DNA of 64,000 bases from Parasponia andersonii (lineage: Eukaryota; Streptophyta; Magnoliopsida; Rosales; Cannabaceae): positions 247,500-311,499 of the forward strand of contig JXTB01000322.1 in the NCBI GenBank assembly GCA_002914805.1, read 5' to 3'. Below, in pieces: positions 34,768 to 48,007 of the stretch (positions are counted from its first letter, which is position 1; every line of letters begins with the position of its first letter). The notes below the pieces were generated by a model. The model saw only the letters and a list, made by a program, of their open reading frames with translations. It did not search any database and was not told where the DNA came from. A program made the position numbers and the translations under genes.

Positions 34768-37700
34768 ATGGAGAGGAAGCTTTGGTCTTCATTTTGCCTA
34801 TGGTTGATTTTGGTGGTTCATCCTTTATGGATGATTATAGTATCTGCTAACATGGAAGGTATGTATATATAAATATATTTATCTACATATGCATGTTTTG
34901 CTTGGCTTTTGTTTGTTTTATGGCTTTGATCTTTTATTTATTAGTTTTCCGAAAGGGGGACTTTTTTTTTTTTTTTTTTTTTTTACTTAAAAATTATTTT
35001 GGGGTTGGAAAAAAGGAAAAAAAAAAAGTTCTGCCTAATTGAGTATAGTTACTCATGTTATATGGGTATGGAAATTCTTTTGAATATTTTGGAAATGTTA
35101 CTAGTTTATGATGCTTTTCTGTAAATGAAGTTGGTGGAATAATGATAAATTGGATTGGATGGTAGGAATGCTGATCGTTTTGTTGTACACATTTATGGCT
35201 TGGAGTTGTGTTTTGGTTTCTAAAGTTTAAATGGATACTGAAAATGTCTCTAAACGAAGTGTTGCTTTTTCGTTTTTATTTTTCATAAATGCCATTTTTT
35301 GATTCTCCAAATGTAACTTTTTGGTTTGTTCGTACTTCAGTATACAGTAAGAATTCTATTAGACTTCGAGTTATTAGCTGTGTAGGCATTTCAGTTCATT
35401 CTTTTTGGACTTGATTTAAAGTCTTCATTTTTATGCTTAAAGGACCTTCACTGCATAGACTCGAGGACTAAAATTTGTTCTTATACCGATTGACTCTGTA
35501 TTGTGACCACCCTTGTGTTTACTGTGTTAATTGTAGAAAGAATTTTACTTAGATTGTATATCAACCTTCTTAAATAAGGAAAATGTGTTGCTTACGTCTA
35601 AGCCTCCTACATACTGTGCATTCTGGTGTCATCTGTGTAATCTTTTTTAATGGACGAGCATTCCTGCGGTTATACAGTCTTCGGACTGATATGTAATTAT
35701 TTTCAGATGTGCATTCTTTGCAGAAAGAACCTAACTTTTTTTTCCCACTATGAATTAGGTGATGCCTTGCATAGCCTGAGGTCCAACTTACAGGATCCCA
35801 ATAACGTTTTGCAGAGTTGGGATCCTACTCTTGTAAACCCATGTACATGGTTCCATGTCACGTGCAACAATGATAATAGTGTCATACGAGTGTAAGTTCC
35901 TGCCTTATAACTTCAAAATACCTGCTAATGGATTGGTTTTACAAGTTCTTGTATTACATCTTTTGCTAAAATGCATTCTGTGTAGTGATCTAGGAAATGC
36001 TGCTTTGTCTGGTCAACTTGTTCCACAGCTTGGTCTGCTCAAGAATTTACAATATTTGTAAGACGACCTTGAACTCGGAAATTCTTTTCGCTGTCTGTTT
36101 CAAAAGCTCATTTGCTGCTGGATTTCATTCCTTTCCGTATTTGTCTTAGTCTTTTCGTAGTTTATCTTCCTGTGCTGTTACCACCTGATAATTGATAATC
36201 ATTGATTGGACTTGGTGGTGATAAATCTTTGGTTTGCATCTTGCACACACTAAAATAAGTCTTATTACATTTTAAATGGTAGCTTGAACTCTTTTGATTG
36301 GAAAGTCTTGTCTTTGAGATAGTATTGAGTTTAAATCATTCATTTAGCCTTTTTGAAATATTAGTCTGGAAGAAAAGAACTTTGAGAGAGTGAATACAAT
36401 CAAAGAGAAAAATGATGCATATACATTGACCTGCTAAACATAAACCATCAAGAATATTTTTCGATTAATGAAGCAAAAAGAGAGGATAACAAGAACCTAA
36501 TCTTCATTTTGTTCATTTTGCTTGTTCTCTAGATAAAGATTATGACAGTTGAGAATGTAAATTTTCCAAGAACTGGTTAAGATCTTGAATACCATTTGTA
36601 AAGTAGAGGAGGTTTATAGAACCACTCAATGGAATGTTTATGTTACGTTTAAATTCCCACATTTGATGTAGTTTTTTCCTTTTTGTTTTCCTCGGTGGAT
36701 TTCTTATTCACCAAAATTTTTCCCTTTTTAATACGAGTTTTGTTTCTTATAAAAAAATGTTTAAATTCCCACAAAGCAATGGAGATTTTTCTATTCTTTC
36801 TATGATAGTATCTTATTGCAGCTTATGTCCTTTGAATAACAAATTAAATTTGTGTGTGACGTATCACTATCTTGATTGTTGGCTGAAGCTTGAAAGTTGC
36901 AATAATTAACTCATGATTACTTTAGCAGGCCCACTTGGGTGGGGTGGGAATTAGGTAATAGGTCGGGAGTTCAACTCCCAGGGTGCGTAAGTTATTTTCT
37001 TTTCTTTGTAATAAGTGGAGGTCATTAGTTATGTCCCACTAAAAAAAAAAATTCATGATTACTTTAGCAGTCTGTTTATGTGATGTATTTTCACTTCATT
37101 AGTTGTTTCAACAAGTGCAGCCATGGTAGTCAGTGACATCTAATGACACGTCTTTTTCGAGAAGTTGCATCTTTTGGTGTTTTAGTGCCTCTCTTGCCGA
37201 TGAATATAGCTAACGGGATCATAAATGCATCATGTAAATGTATTGCATATATACTCATGATATGTATATGTATACGTATGTATATGAATTTACTAATATG
37301 TATTCAGTTTTTTTTTTCCCAAAAAAAATGAATGTCCACTATACTTGGATTGTTGGATGAATTGGCATTTTGTCCCTTGTTTGGTCTTTTGAGATGTTCG
37401 GTTATAACGGTTATTTTGTTGATTTATGCTAAGCGGATGTCTTATGCTTCTGAATAATTTTGCGGAAAAAAATATACTGAGGTTGACCATGATTAATTTA
37501 TTTCAGTGGATGTCTAGAATATCCCTATACTTTGAATCTTATGTTGTTCTACGTCAATCGATTCTTTTATCTTTTATTTTGGTTAATATAAGATGCCTTT
37601 TGTTTGTTTCTGACATGCCTTTTGATGTCTAGAATATTAGATGTTTCATTTTCAATTTTATTCAGTTTGTAAATGAATTAATAATAAAGTCATATTGATG

Positions 37701-40700
37701 ATAGTAGTTTTGGTTTTCTGGCATCTTTTGGTTTCTGTTCAGTATGCTTTGACGTTTTAATTTTATGGTTTGTTCCTTCTCAATTTGTATGACAGGGAAC
37801 TTTACAGCAATAACATTAGTGGAACAATTCCCAGTGATTTGGGGAATTTGACCAGCTTGGTGAGCTTGGATCTCTATTTGAATAGTTTTACTGGTCCAAT
37901 CCCTGATACATTGGGCAAGTTGTCAAAATTGAGATTTCTGTGAGTAATCTTATTCTAATTCTGTAACTTTCTTTCTTTTTCTTTTTTTTTTTTTTTTTGG
38001 TATTTTGTGTTCTATGACGTCATACTTGGGATTTTTATTTTGAGAATTATTATTATTATTATTTTTACCTATCACTCTGCGGCTTAAGGGCTTGAATAAT
38101 CTTATAGCCCATTTTGTATATTCAACTATTACCTTTCTTTTTTGGGGGGGGGCGGGGGTGGTACTACCAAAATGAAGAATAGTGTTAAAAAGAGCGCCTA
38201 AGGGCTTGAGTATATTGGGAGTTTTCTTAGGTCCCGCGGGCAAGCAAAAAGTTTGAAGGGATAAAAATATTTTAAGGAACCTTCTTTTATTATGTATGTT
38301 ATTCAGTGTTATGTAAGAAAAGGAAAATATTATTTGTTAATGGAAAAGGAAAAAGAAAGAAAAAAAAAAAAAAGGGAAAGACAAAAAGAGAGTAGTGTTA
38401 TTACTTGGAAATTCATGTGAAGTATGATTTAGGAAATCTTGAAACCGGATGTATCGTAATTTAAGAGTGTGTATTGGTTATCATTTAAAAAAATAATAAT
38501 AAAAGCATGCAAGATAAAATCATAAAATTGAACCAAATCTATTGATTTATGCATGTCTCAAACATATTAAACATTAAACCAGACTGCCCCATTTGTGTTG
38601 TGTGCATGGGCCCCCTTTTTCAATTTCATTGTTTCCAACCTTTGTTTTGGTATCCGTGTTTTACTTTAATGGAGTGATCTCTCTTCATTGGTTTCAGGTC
38701 TTAACACTGAATGATCCTTTACTGGTTTTAGGTCTTAACATTGTATTTTCTTGAAATGTTTGTGCGAGGATAGTCGGCTTAATAACAACACTCTGACGGG
38801 TCCAATCCCTTTGTCGTTGACCAACATCACCTCACTGCAAGTGTTGTAAGTGGCTAGTAGCAGTTAATATGAATTTATACTCTCTCTCTCTCTCTGTCTG
38901 TCTCCCTTCCCTTTTTGTTTCACATGTTTTATATTGTCCTAATTGCAAGATTAATGTCTTGATGTTACATTACAAACTATAGGGATCTGTCAAATAACCG
39001 ACTATCTGGGGAGGTTCCTGACAATGGCTCGTTTTCTTTATTCACTCCCATCAGGTTCATAGCTATTGTTTGATTTTTCTCTCTTTCACCATCCCTGACA
39101 GTTAGAACTTTGCTTAATATGATGTTTTATAATTTTTTGCAGTTTTGCTAACAACTTAAATCTATGTGGCCCAGTTACTGGGCGCCCCTGCCCAGGATCA
39201 CCACCATTTTCCCCTCCTCCTCCTTTTATCCCACCACCACCAATTTCTACCCCAGGTGATTTTTCTGTTGCTGCCTATTGAATCTACACTTTTAAAGATG
39301 ATTAAACTTTGTTTGCATAACATGCATTTGTTCATGACATGATAGTATGTCTCATTTTACTGTTAGGTTGTTAGGTTTACAAATGCTGTTGCTGGTGTGA
39401 AGCATTATTTGTCTTGATTTTTGTGTTTGTACCCATTATATGGAAAACAAGGGCTAAATACTTTTTGTTAACGAGACTTGTTAGCTCAATGACCAGAAGT
39501 TCAAATGATTTCCAAGAAAAGGAAAGAAGTTCAAACTGCCTTGGGATTATCTTATCTGTACTTGTTCAAAAGTTTTTGGGCTTTGTTTCGTTTCTTCATC
39601 TTGAAGGATAAATATATTGATGTCCAGTGCTTTGTGTATATAGTGCCATTTCGTGCAGTAAAATTTCATAGATGAAATGGCTTCTGCCATTTTTTCAATT
39701 TTGAAGTTGGTGTGCTGTAGCAATTTCTTTGAGCTCACTAAATTTCGATGATTGTATTTTACTATCTTTTATACCACTTCAGGAGGGAATAGTGCAACTG
39801 GGGCTATTGCTGGTGGAGTCGCTGCTGGTGCTGCTTTACTGTTCGCTGCTCCTGCTATTGCATTTGCATGGTGGCGTCGGAGGAAGCCACAAGAATTTTT
39901 CTTTGATGTACCTGGTAAGTGATATCACCGTAAATTCGGTAAATTCGAGTTTAGTGGATCAATTTCCACTTATTTCGACATTTTACAGCTGAGGAGGATC
40001 CTGAAGTCCATCTCGGGCAGCTTAAAAGGTTTTCACTGCGAGAATTACAAGTTGCTACTGACAGTTTTAGCAACAAAAACATTCTGGGACGTGGCGGATT
40101 TGGTAAGGTCTACAAAGGTCGCCTTGCAGATGGTTCGTTGGTTGCTGTAAAAAGACTGAAAGAAGAGCGTACACCTGGTGGAGAGCTGCAGTTTCAAACA
40201 GAAGTAGAGATGATCAGTATGGCTGTGCATCGTAATCTTCTTCGGTTACGTGGGTTCTGTATGACACCTACTGAACGATTACTTGTTTATCCATTCATGG
40301 CTAATGGGAGTGTTGCCTCATGCTTGAGAGGTACAGCTGCTTTATTTATATGGAGATGCTTACTGCCTCTTGAGAAGCAGGTTTCATTTCCTAATTTTTA
40401 CAATTTTTCGGGTCTCAATGCAGCATATAAATCCTGCTTGCTTTTTTTCACTATTTATATGTGAATTTTTTGGTAAAAATTGCCAAGCACACAACTATCC
40501 AGAAGGAACTACTTTTCTAGATCTATAGTGTGTGCTGATTTTGTTCATGGATTCTTGTAGAACGGCCACCACACCAATTGCCTCTTGATTGGCCTACTCG
40601 GAAGCGAATAGCATTGGGATCTGCCAGGGGTCTTTCTTATTTGCACGATCACTGTGACCCAAAAATTATTCACCGTGATGTGAAAGCTGCAAATATTTTA

Positions 40701-41690
40701 TTGGATGAGGAGTTTGAGGCGGTTGTTGGAGACTTTGGGTTGGCTAAACTAATGGACTACAAGGACACTCATGTTACAACTGCTGTCCGAGGCACAATTG
40801 GGCATATTGCTCCAGAGTACCTCTCTACTGGGAAGTCTTCTGAGAAAACTGATGTTTTTGGCTATGGAATCATGCTTTTGGAGCTAATCACTGGACAGAG
40901 GGCATTTGATCTTGCTCGGCTTGCAAATGATGATGATGTCATGTTGCTTGACTGGGTAATTTTCCTTTTTTACTAAGAACTTTACTGATTTTATTTACCT
41001 ATCCCTTAATTTTTTGTCGAGCTATTACTGCCCTTGTGTCACAATCTGCTGGATCATAGTTTTAGCTATCTCGCATATTATATTTCTTCTTGGTGGATAG
41101 TCAATCTACTAGGTTCCTCTAACTAATCTTTAAGACACCATTGAGTTCTGTCTCTAGTTATGTTAGTGAGAGTTCAGACCTGTCAGAAGTACAAAAGTTA
41201 AGAAGTGTAGAATTGCTTGAGCATGAAAAACGGTTGCAAATTTGCCCTGAGAGGGAAATAGAGTTGTAAATGTACATTGTCCTGTGTGGCTTAATTTCCT
41301 TTTTGGGTCTCATCTGTGTGGATATGCTTGTTTTCTCTCTCCTTCATATTGTTTACAATCATGCAACTTTCTCAGGTGAAAGGACTACTGAAAGAGAAGA
41401 AGTTAGAAATGCTGGTGGATCCTGATCTTCAGAAAAACTACGTAGAAGCCGAGGTGGAGCAGCTTATTCAGGTTGCGCTGCTCTGCACACAAGGTTCTCC
41501 TATGGACCGACCAAAGATGTCGGAGGTGGTGAGAATGCTTGAAGGTGATGGCTTGGCTGAGAGATGGGATGAATGGCAAAAGGTGGAAGTACTCCGCCAG
41601 GAAGTGGAACTAGCTCCTCATCCGAATTCTGATTGGATTGTTGATTCAACGGAGAACTTGCATGCAGTTGAGTTATCTGGTCCAAGGTGA
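34768..41690 (+). CDS. SERK2: SERK1/2-type somatic embryogenesis receptor kinase, 11 exons
   Basis: Exons are 34768-34858, 35759-35891, 35986-36057, 37796-37939, 38774-38845, 38983-39054, 39143-39255, 39783-39914, 39989-40330, 40561-40955 and 41376-41690. All junctions are GT-AG, the phases agree, and the total is 626 aa, like Arabidopsis SERK1/2. Order in the protein: signal peptide (about 1-28); leucine-zipper-like N cap; five leucine-rich repeats on exons of 72 or 144 nt; Ser-Pro-Pro hinge (about 195-232); transmembrane helix (about 239-261); kinase with Gly loop GRGGFG at 310, Lys331, HRD Asp430 and DFG Asp448; C-terminal ELSGPR. SERKs are plasma-membrane co-receptors that activate partner kinases in brassinosteroid, anther, embryogenic and stomatal signalling. 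One oddity is Phe379, where SERKs I recall have Tyr in the YPYMANGSV motif. SERK1 and SERK2 cannot be told apart by sequence alone; gene neighbours favour SERK2. Confidence 0.95.
36929..37052 (+). mobile_element. tRNA-derived SINE in SERK intron 3
   Basis: A perfect 18-bp target duplication, TCATGATTACTTTAGCAG, lies at 36911-36928 and 37053-37070. The 124-bp insert holds a B-box-like GGGAGTTCAACTCCC and ends in a poly-A tail. It is in the same orientation as the gene and well inside the intron, so it should not disturb splicing. Confidence 0.85.
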
Positions 41691-42020
41691 CCCTGGCACG
41701 GTAGAAGTTGAAGAAAAGGGAATTACTTACAACCTATTTTTTAATCATAAAAGTTTTCTTTTTCTTTTCTTTTGTTTTCTTTTTTTTTTTTTTTTTAAAT
41801 GACCATAATCTGATTAATGTCTCCTCTAAGTCCATTCTGCATTGTATTCGTTACATTTGTGCATATGAGTCGCATTGGTAAGGTGCAAATTTGTATTGTC
41901 TGCTGCAGTGTGAAAAAAAGCCAGTTGTTTTTATATATATAGATGAAGCTGTGGCAGTCTGATCTTTTGTGCACTGCATCTTTAGTCCATTGCGCTTATC
42001 GATTTCTCATATGTTTTTTT
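41691..42020 (+). other. Probable 3' untranslated region of the SERK gene
   Basis: The region after the stop is T-rich with a poly-T tract at 41781-41797. No clear polyadenylation signal can be fixed by eye, so the end is a guess. Confidence 0.4.
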
Positions 42021-45000
42021 TGTACATAAAACTTAAAGAAACCCAGCTAAGCCAATCTTGTACGCTATTCAAGCTTGGGATTTTCTGAAGTACACGAGTA
42101 TTTTGTCTACGGACTTGGAATTTTTGGTCTTCAAAACTTAGGCACATAATGTCACGAAGCTATTTTATTTCCAAGGGTTTAAGAAAAAACTCGACAAGCT
42201 GAATCTAATGGACAGTTTAAAAATTGAAGTCTTTGCGAGATATTAATACGCCCGGTTTGGTTGACTGACTGTAAATGGACTTGAACATCGGTTGGTTTCT
42301 GTTTTGGTTATTCCGGTTGGTTAACCAAAACAACGTGCTTGACAGAAATTAGAAAAGGAAATAGAATATCTCAAGAAAAAACCGATTGAAACTTACCTGA
42401 CCTAATCTGGCCAAAGTCCTAAAAGAGCCAACCAAAAGTAGGGAAAAAGAAAAAAGGACAACAAAAAATCTTACCAATGCCCTAAGTTGAACAAAATCGG
42501 TTGAGAAGTGATTGATTGCTTCCAGTTACGGTCGGAATGTATAGAGAATGAGAAACAAGGAAAAACAGTCACTAAAGCCTCAGCGTGTAGAACCATAGAC
42601 AGTAGAGAGTTTATGGTCCCAAACATGTGCTAATTACGTCTCAAATATGTTTATGATTTACAAAGCCAACTGAGCTTAGTCTAGCGTGTGTGATGTGAGA
42701 CGAGAGATGTTCGAATTTTAATTAGACTAATTTACGTATAAATTTTATAATATAAAAGTTAAAAAAAATGTTTGATTTATAATGCTTTCAAAATTAAAGA
42801 TAACTAGAATATTTAACATTCAATGTAGATGACTTGGCCATTTCTAGGATTGAGTTAAAGATACAAATGGGATGGACATAATTTTAAGAAAAAATTACAT
42901 GTACTCCTCGATTTATGATAAAATTGGAAAAGTTATTTAAAAGCTCGGTGAAATTTCACCGTTTAGCTTTGTTTTTTAAAAATTATATAAATTTAATCAA
43001 TTAATTATTGATTTAAAAGAAACAGTTCATAACGAAATGAAATATGTACGAGTCAAAAAGTAAAAATGTGTTTCAAAATTTGACCACCACATGGCGGTGT
43101 CTAATTTTTATGCGAAACCTTCATTAGAAGAGGCGTCCAATAAAATTGGAGCAGGACCAATGCATTATTTACTAAAAAAAATATATATTGCAAATGTGCA
43201 TTTCCTATACGCACAAGTTGTTTAGATTCCATAGATGGAAGTGCCATTTATCCCTAGACATTTGTACCATTTCGTTCCACTAGAAGCACTTTCAAGTTTC
43301 AACGCCTAAAAGGTTTTTTTTTTAATGAATTTTCTATGCTTTGGTTCTCTTCCTTTTTTTTTTTTTTGTTTTTTTTCCCGACCGGAGGCTTTGGTTCTCT
43401 TCTTATTGCTTTTATTTTGTGTCACACATTGAGGGCTCCAAAACTAACTTGGTATGCCACTATGAAATGCACTAACTTAATACATAAGATATTGCTGAAC
43501 ATGATAATCAACTTTGATTAACTAATCCACATATATCTTTTCTCTTTTTTTTGGTTCCCTTCTAGAAGTCAAAACAAGTGTTATTCTTTATCATTGTCAT
43601 AATTTAAATTCTTCATTAATACTTTTGATATTGCTAAACATGATTAACAACTCTGACACAAGTCAAGTGAATTGGGTTTGCTTTTACACACTTTTATTTT
43701 CTTTTTTTCTTCTTTTTTTTTTAAGTGAAAAGGTTGGAATCTTCTCAAACAAAAATATTGAGAAATTCTTCACCTTTTATTTCATTTTAAAAAACAATAA
43801 AAAGAAACCACACGTCTATTGAAGCTATATTTTTTATCAAATGCTACTTTAAAATTATTTATATTGATGAAAACAAGCTCATGCATGATGAACCCCCTGA
43901 AGGAGCCTAGCTCAATTCACAACTGGATCACTCCGGTTTCCTTGAAGAATTTAACCGTGAAGGACACTGCTATATATGCAGCTATGATGTCAAAAATGCA
44001 CCAGGCATCTTTGCCAATCCACGATGAAAATTATCATAGAGGCCATGGTCTGAAGAGGAATGAGAATAAAATAAAACTTGAGCTTCGTTTTCATAATTTA
44101 AGTATGTGAGGGATACCACAATTCGTTTCTTAAATGTGTAAGTCAAACACGTGAAAGAATAAGAAAGAGGCCATTCCAATGAATGTGATGCTTGTTCAGA
44201 TGGAAACAAATGCTTATAATATGGATAATTCCTCATTGGTTTTTCCTCTAGAAGACTGGTACTTGAGCTGTTGCCAAGGATCTTAATACCTTAAAAAAAA
44301 AATCGTGAAGAAACAAAATGTTAGACGTAAAAAAAAAGAAAAAAAAAAAGAAAAAGAAAATGGTGTAGTAACAGCCTGGTAAGGATTCAAATGCATGATG
44401 GACATCCCACTTTGCCAACACACTAAAGTAGGGATGGCTTTGTCTGTTCACTCGTTTAGCCATGCATACCCTATCCTAATGGGTAGGTTTATAATCGATC
44501 TATTAGGATTTAAATTTAGGGTAGAGGATGGGTACAAGCTTTAATACATGACGCGGGTATAGGTAGAGTAAGAATATAGTGATACCTGCGTCTACTCTTC
44601 CCGATTAATATATTACTAAAAGTTAAAAATGCATGGTTATATGTATACTAAGTAAACAAAAATATGTCAAATATATAGCAAAAAGAAATATATGCTTATT
44701 TTAGATTATGTTTACTTAGATAATTAATTTTCAATAATTGTGTCGGATTTTTTTTTTTTTTTTTGCATGGTATGTACGAAGAGATGCTATAATTGAAAAG
44801 TAAAATTATATTGTCTTCAGTTTCTTAATGAATAAATGGGTTTTTTTTTTTTTGAAATAAAATCGACAAATCACAGACACTAATCATTCCAAACCAAACC
44901 AAAATATTTCGTTATCTAGAAAGTTGGTTGATTTGGTCGGTTTGAAAAACTCAATTTGTTGATCGATTTAATTAATGATTTTACGGTGTGAAACCAACCA

Positions 45001-45610
45001 AATCAACCAATTAAAACCCACAGGAATCATTTACTTTTTCTTTTATCTACATTTTTACTAACTTAAACTTACATACTTATTTATATATTTGTATGTTTTC
45101 CTCTATTTTAGATGACAAGCTGTTTGTTAGTTAAGGTTGATAGTTGTGATATTTATTTCAATTTTGATAGTGAAGATTCACCATTTGCTATGATTGAAAT
45201 TTAGATTTTTTCAGAATTACAATTTTAGATTATATATGTCAAAATTTTTTAGCATATTAAAAAAGTAGAAGAAAAAAAATATCGAGCCTAAAAAATCTAG
45301 ATCGACCAAACTACCTAAATATAGCTTGGTTTTTTTCAAAAACATTTATACGGACTAAATAAGATTTTACATATATAACTTGGTTAATAGTTTTGACATT
45401 CAAATCGACAACCAAATAATTGATTATGAACACCCCTACTTACATATACGGTATATGTTTTTCTTAAGAGAGAGTAAATAAGTAAATTATATAACTACGA
45501 CTTTCTTTTGGTACGGTGAGGTAATAAAATAAACATACTAACTTATACTTTACTCGTTATAATGCTACCAAAGACCAAAGACTAAGTGGTCATAGAGTTT
45601 ATTCTTTTCA
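42021..45610. other. Intergenic DNA, no gene seen
   Basis: AT-rich sequence with homopolymer tracts. A short inverted pair, GGTTGATTTGGTCGGTTT near 44922 and its near complement near 44992, suggests a decayed MITE between about 44890 and 45440. The small frames (for example 43819-44109) resemble nothing I know. Confidence 0.35.
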
Positions 45611-45708
45611 TTATTCTAATAAAGGTAATGTTGGACACCGTTTGTTGTCTAATACTGTATTATTCTAATAAAGATAATGTTGGACACCGTATGTTGTCTA
45701 ATACTGTA
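45611..45708. repeat. 49-bp tandem duplication
   Basis: Two adjacent units (45611-45659 and 45660-45708) begin TTATTCTAATAAAG and end GTTGTCTAATACTGTA, with two differences. Confidence 0.9.
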
Positions 45709-45961
45709 TGATGTATCAATTTGTTATTAACTAATTATAATTATAATTAAGATAGACGTACATGAAAATTAATTTATCAATTAAAATTATTTAATACGTG
45801 ATTGTATTGTTAGGCCTCGGCTCTTTTTAATACCTATAACATCGCTCTTCTAAAAAGGGAGGACTTCTAAAGTAGCCATGCTACTAAAATTTCCTGATTA
45901 GATCATTAGATTCTTCCTTTATGAGGGATTTTGTTCCTCTACCTAAGTTCCAAACTTCAAA

Positions 45962-46140
45962 ACCACCGAGGAGGTGGCGTAGCAGTGGAGTTCCTACTAC
46001 TTGTAGGTCAGGAGTTCGAACGAGGTTCGTGCATATTAAACGTGAATATTCCTAATGCCGGATTGGATACTCGTATGGTCACAGCATGAAAGATTGCGAC
46101 GTTGTCACTCCCATCCTCTCCTTATTATTACCAAAAAAAA
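45962..46140 (+). mobile_element. tRNA-derived SINE, 179 bp, well preserved
   Basis: A perfect 15-bp target duplication, GTTCCAAACTTCAAA, lies at 45947-45961 and 46141-46155. An A-box-like TGGCGTAGCAGTGG and a B-box-like GAGTTCGAACGAG are spaced as in a tRNA promoter. The element ends in an A-run. It is a different family from the SINE at 19871. It lies about 460 bp beyond the 3' end of ATPD. Confidence 0.9.
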
Positions 46141-46601
46141 GTTCCAAACTTCAAATTAATCAATAAATCCGCTTTTCCATTAAAAAGGGAAATTGACAAA
46201 GAACTTTCTTTTTAACTTGATGCCCACAATACCTATTTTAGTTCAAAGAAATATATAAATAAATTTTAAAAAAAGCATATAGAACGGAAGAGAGAGAGAG
46301 AGAGCTTCTTGGCCAAATGGCCGGATTGAAGGAAATACTTAAAAAAAAAAAAATGGAAATTCATATTTTTGGCTCAAAGGTTCTTTTGACTTTCAAACTC
46401 TCTTGGCACTTGAATTAGACTCCCTCAAATTTCTCCCAAAGAAAATTGAAACGAGTAATCAATATACATTATACACCATCAACATAATAATCATTGCAAG
46501 TGTTTCTTCATGCAATTAAATCCCCAAGAAAAAAAATAATACTAATATAACAACACTCACTCGATTGCCCAAAACAAAAACAAAAAATCAAAAAGCGAAA
46601 A

Positions 46602-47312
46602 TCATACATTAATCTTAATATCACCCAAATCAAGCTGAGCAGCAATCTCCTCAAGCTGTTTCTTGACACTCATATCAATGAGCTTGGAGCCAGAGTTGCC
46701 ATACCTAACCGTGAACCCAGCCACCAAGCTGGGGTCGGTGGCGGTCTTGATCCTCACATTCTTGGCTCCAGTCAGCTTCTGGACCGTCTTGGCGATCTGA
46801 GCCAGGTGCTGCGACTCCAGCTTCACCACCGAGCTCACCACCGCCAGCTCCGTGTCGGTCAACCCGTTGTACACCTTCTCGAACTCCGTCACGACGTCGT
46901 TTATGATATCGATCCGCCTGGCGTCGATGAGGATATTGACGAAGTTGGCCGTGTGCGGCTGCAGCCCCAGCGAGGCCGCCAGCTCCTCCACCACCTTCCT
47001 CTTCTTCTCCACCTCGATCGTCGGGTTCGCGAAGAAGTCGTACACCTGCGGGTCCGAGAACACCTTCTCGATCTTCTCCACGTCCGCGCTCGTCGCGTCC
47101 AGGCTCTGTTTCGACTTCGCCACGTCCGCCAGCGCCACCGCGTAGCTCGCCGCCGCCGTCGCCGACATCCGGGCCCCGCCGCGGAGCGCGGGGACGACTC
47201 GTCTGAGGGTGAGGGAGGAGAAGCAGAGGGTTTTGGCGGATGGGGCTACGGCGGCGACTGGGGGAGTGAATTTGGAGCGGAATGAGATTGGGGTTTGCTG
47301 GAGAGCCGCCAT
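46602..47312 (-). CDS. ATPD: Chloroplast ATP synthase delta subunit
   Basis: An intronless 236-aa frame. Residues 1 to about 47 are rich in Ser, Ala, Arg and Pro with few acids, a chloroplast transit peptide. The mature part begins near SATAAASYAVALADVAKSKQ and matches the OSCP/delta family: an N-terminal helical bundle including DPQVYDFFANPTI, then the C-terminal part with GFTVRYGNSGSKLIDMSV. Delta links the CF1 head to the peripheral stalk of the thylakoid ATP synthase. The coding region is much more GC-rich than its surroundings, which opens long shadow frames on the other strand. The length is usual for the family. Confidence 0.97.
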   Translation of the reverse strand: MAALQQTPISFRSKFTPPVAAVAPSAKTLCFSSLTLRRVVPALRGGARMSATAAASYAVALADVAKSKQSLDATSADVEKIEKVFSDPQVYDFFANPTIEVEKKRKVVEELAASLGLQPHTANFVNILIDARRIDIINDVVTEFEKVYNGLTDTELAVVSSVVKLESQHLAQIAKTVQKLTGAKNVRIKTATDPSLVAGFTVRYGNSGSKLIDMSVKKQLEEIAAQLDLGDIKINV

Positions 47313-47344
47313 TGATGAATGAATTGATAGGATTCTTTTGATTT

Positions 47345-47382
<38 letters not shown>

Positions 47383-47400
47383 TCTGCGTGTGTTCGAGTT
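47313..47400 (-). promoter_or_regulatory. 5' leader of ATPD with a (GA)n tract
   Basis: On the minus strand a GA dinucleotide run (47345-47379 on +, reading CT) lies about 35-70 bp before the ATG. GA/CT runs are common in plant 5' leaders and core promoters. The transcription start is not defined. Confidence 0.5.
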
Positions 47401-47990
47401 TAACTGTTTTGTGTATTTTGGTTTGATGAATGGATTGGAGAGATCAGAGGCAATGAATGCCTATCCAGTGTTTGGAGAATCACGGCCACTTGTTTTATCC
47501 CAAGAGGGGTTTTCGGGGATAAACGATTTGACATGTGGATGGCTCTGATTGGATGAGTTTTTTTTTTAAAAAAAAAAGGAAAAGAAATGAGTAAATAGAG
47601 TTCTCGGAATCTTAGTCACATTTATTTGACTCATTACATTTCTATTTAGATAAAAAGTCTGTTGGAAAGAATATTTATTTAAAACGATTTCAGTTTTTTC
47701 GTTCAAACGATCTTTGGAACAATTTTTTTTTTTTGTTTAAATAGTCCTTTATGTTGAATGAGTTTTTTATTTTTTGAAATGAGAATGAAATTTAGAATAT
47801 GTTTTTGAATGATTTATTTTAATGTCTCTTATTTTAATTATAATATATTCGACTTTATTTAACTTTAAATATCTTATATTCTAATTATAATTCTTTCCAT
47901 AATTTTTATTTATATACATTTATTCAAATAAGTGAACCAAACAAGACCTTTGTAATTTTATGATTAGACTTCTATCAATAAAATATTTAA
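47401..47990. other. Intergenic, ATPD upstream region
   Basis: Contains the presumed ATPD promoter near 47400-47560, then AT-rich DNA. No further gene is seen. Confidence 0.35.
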
Positions 47991-48007
47991 TAGTCATTCT
48001 CTTACTT

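Noticed and set aside
46806-47285. Long plus-strand frame rich in Arg, His and Leu (159 aa)
   Set aside because: It is the antisense shadow of the GC-rich ATPD coding region, which has clear family motifs on the minus strand.
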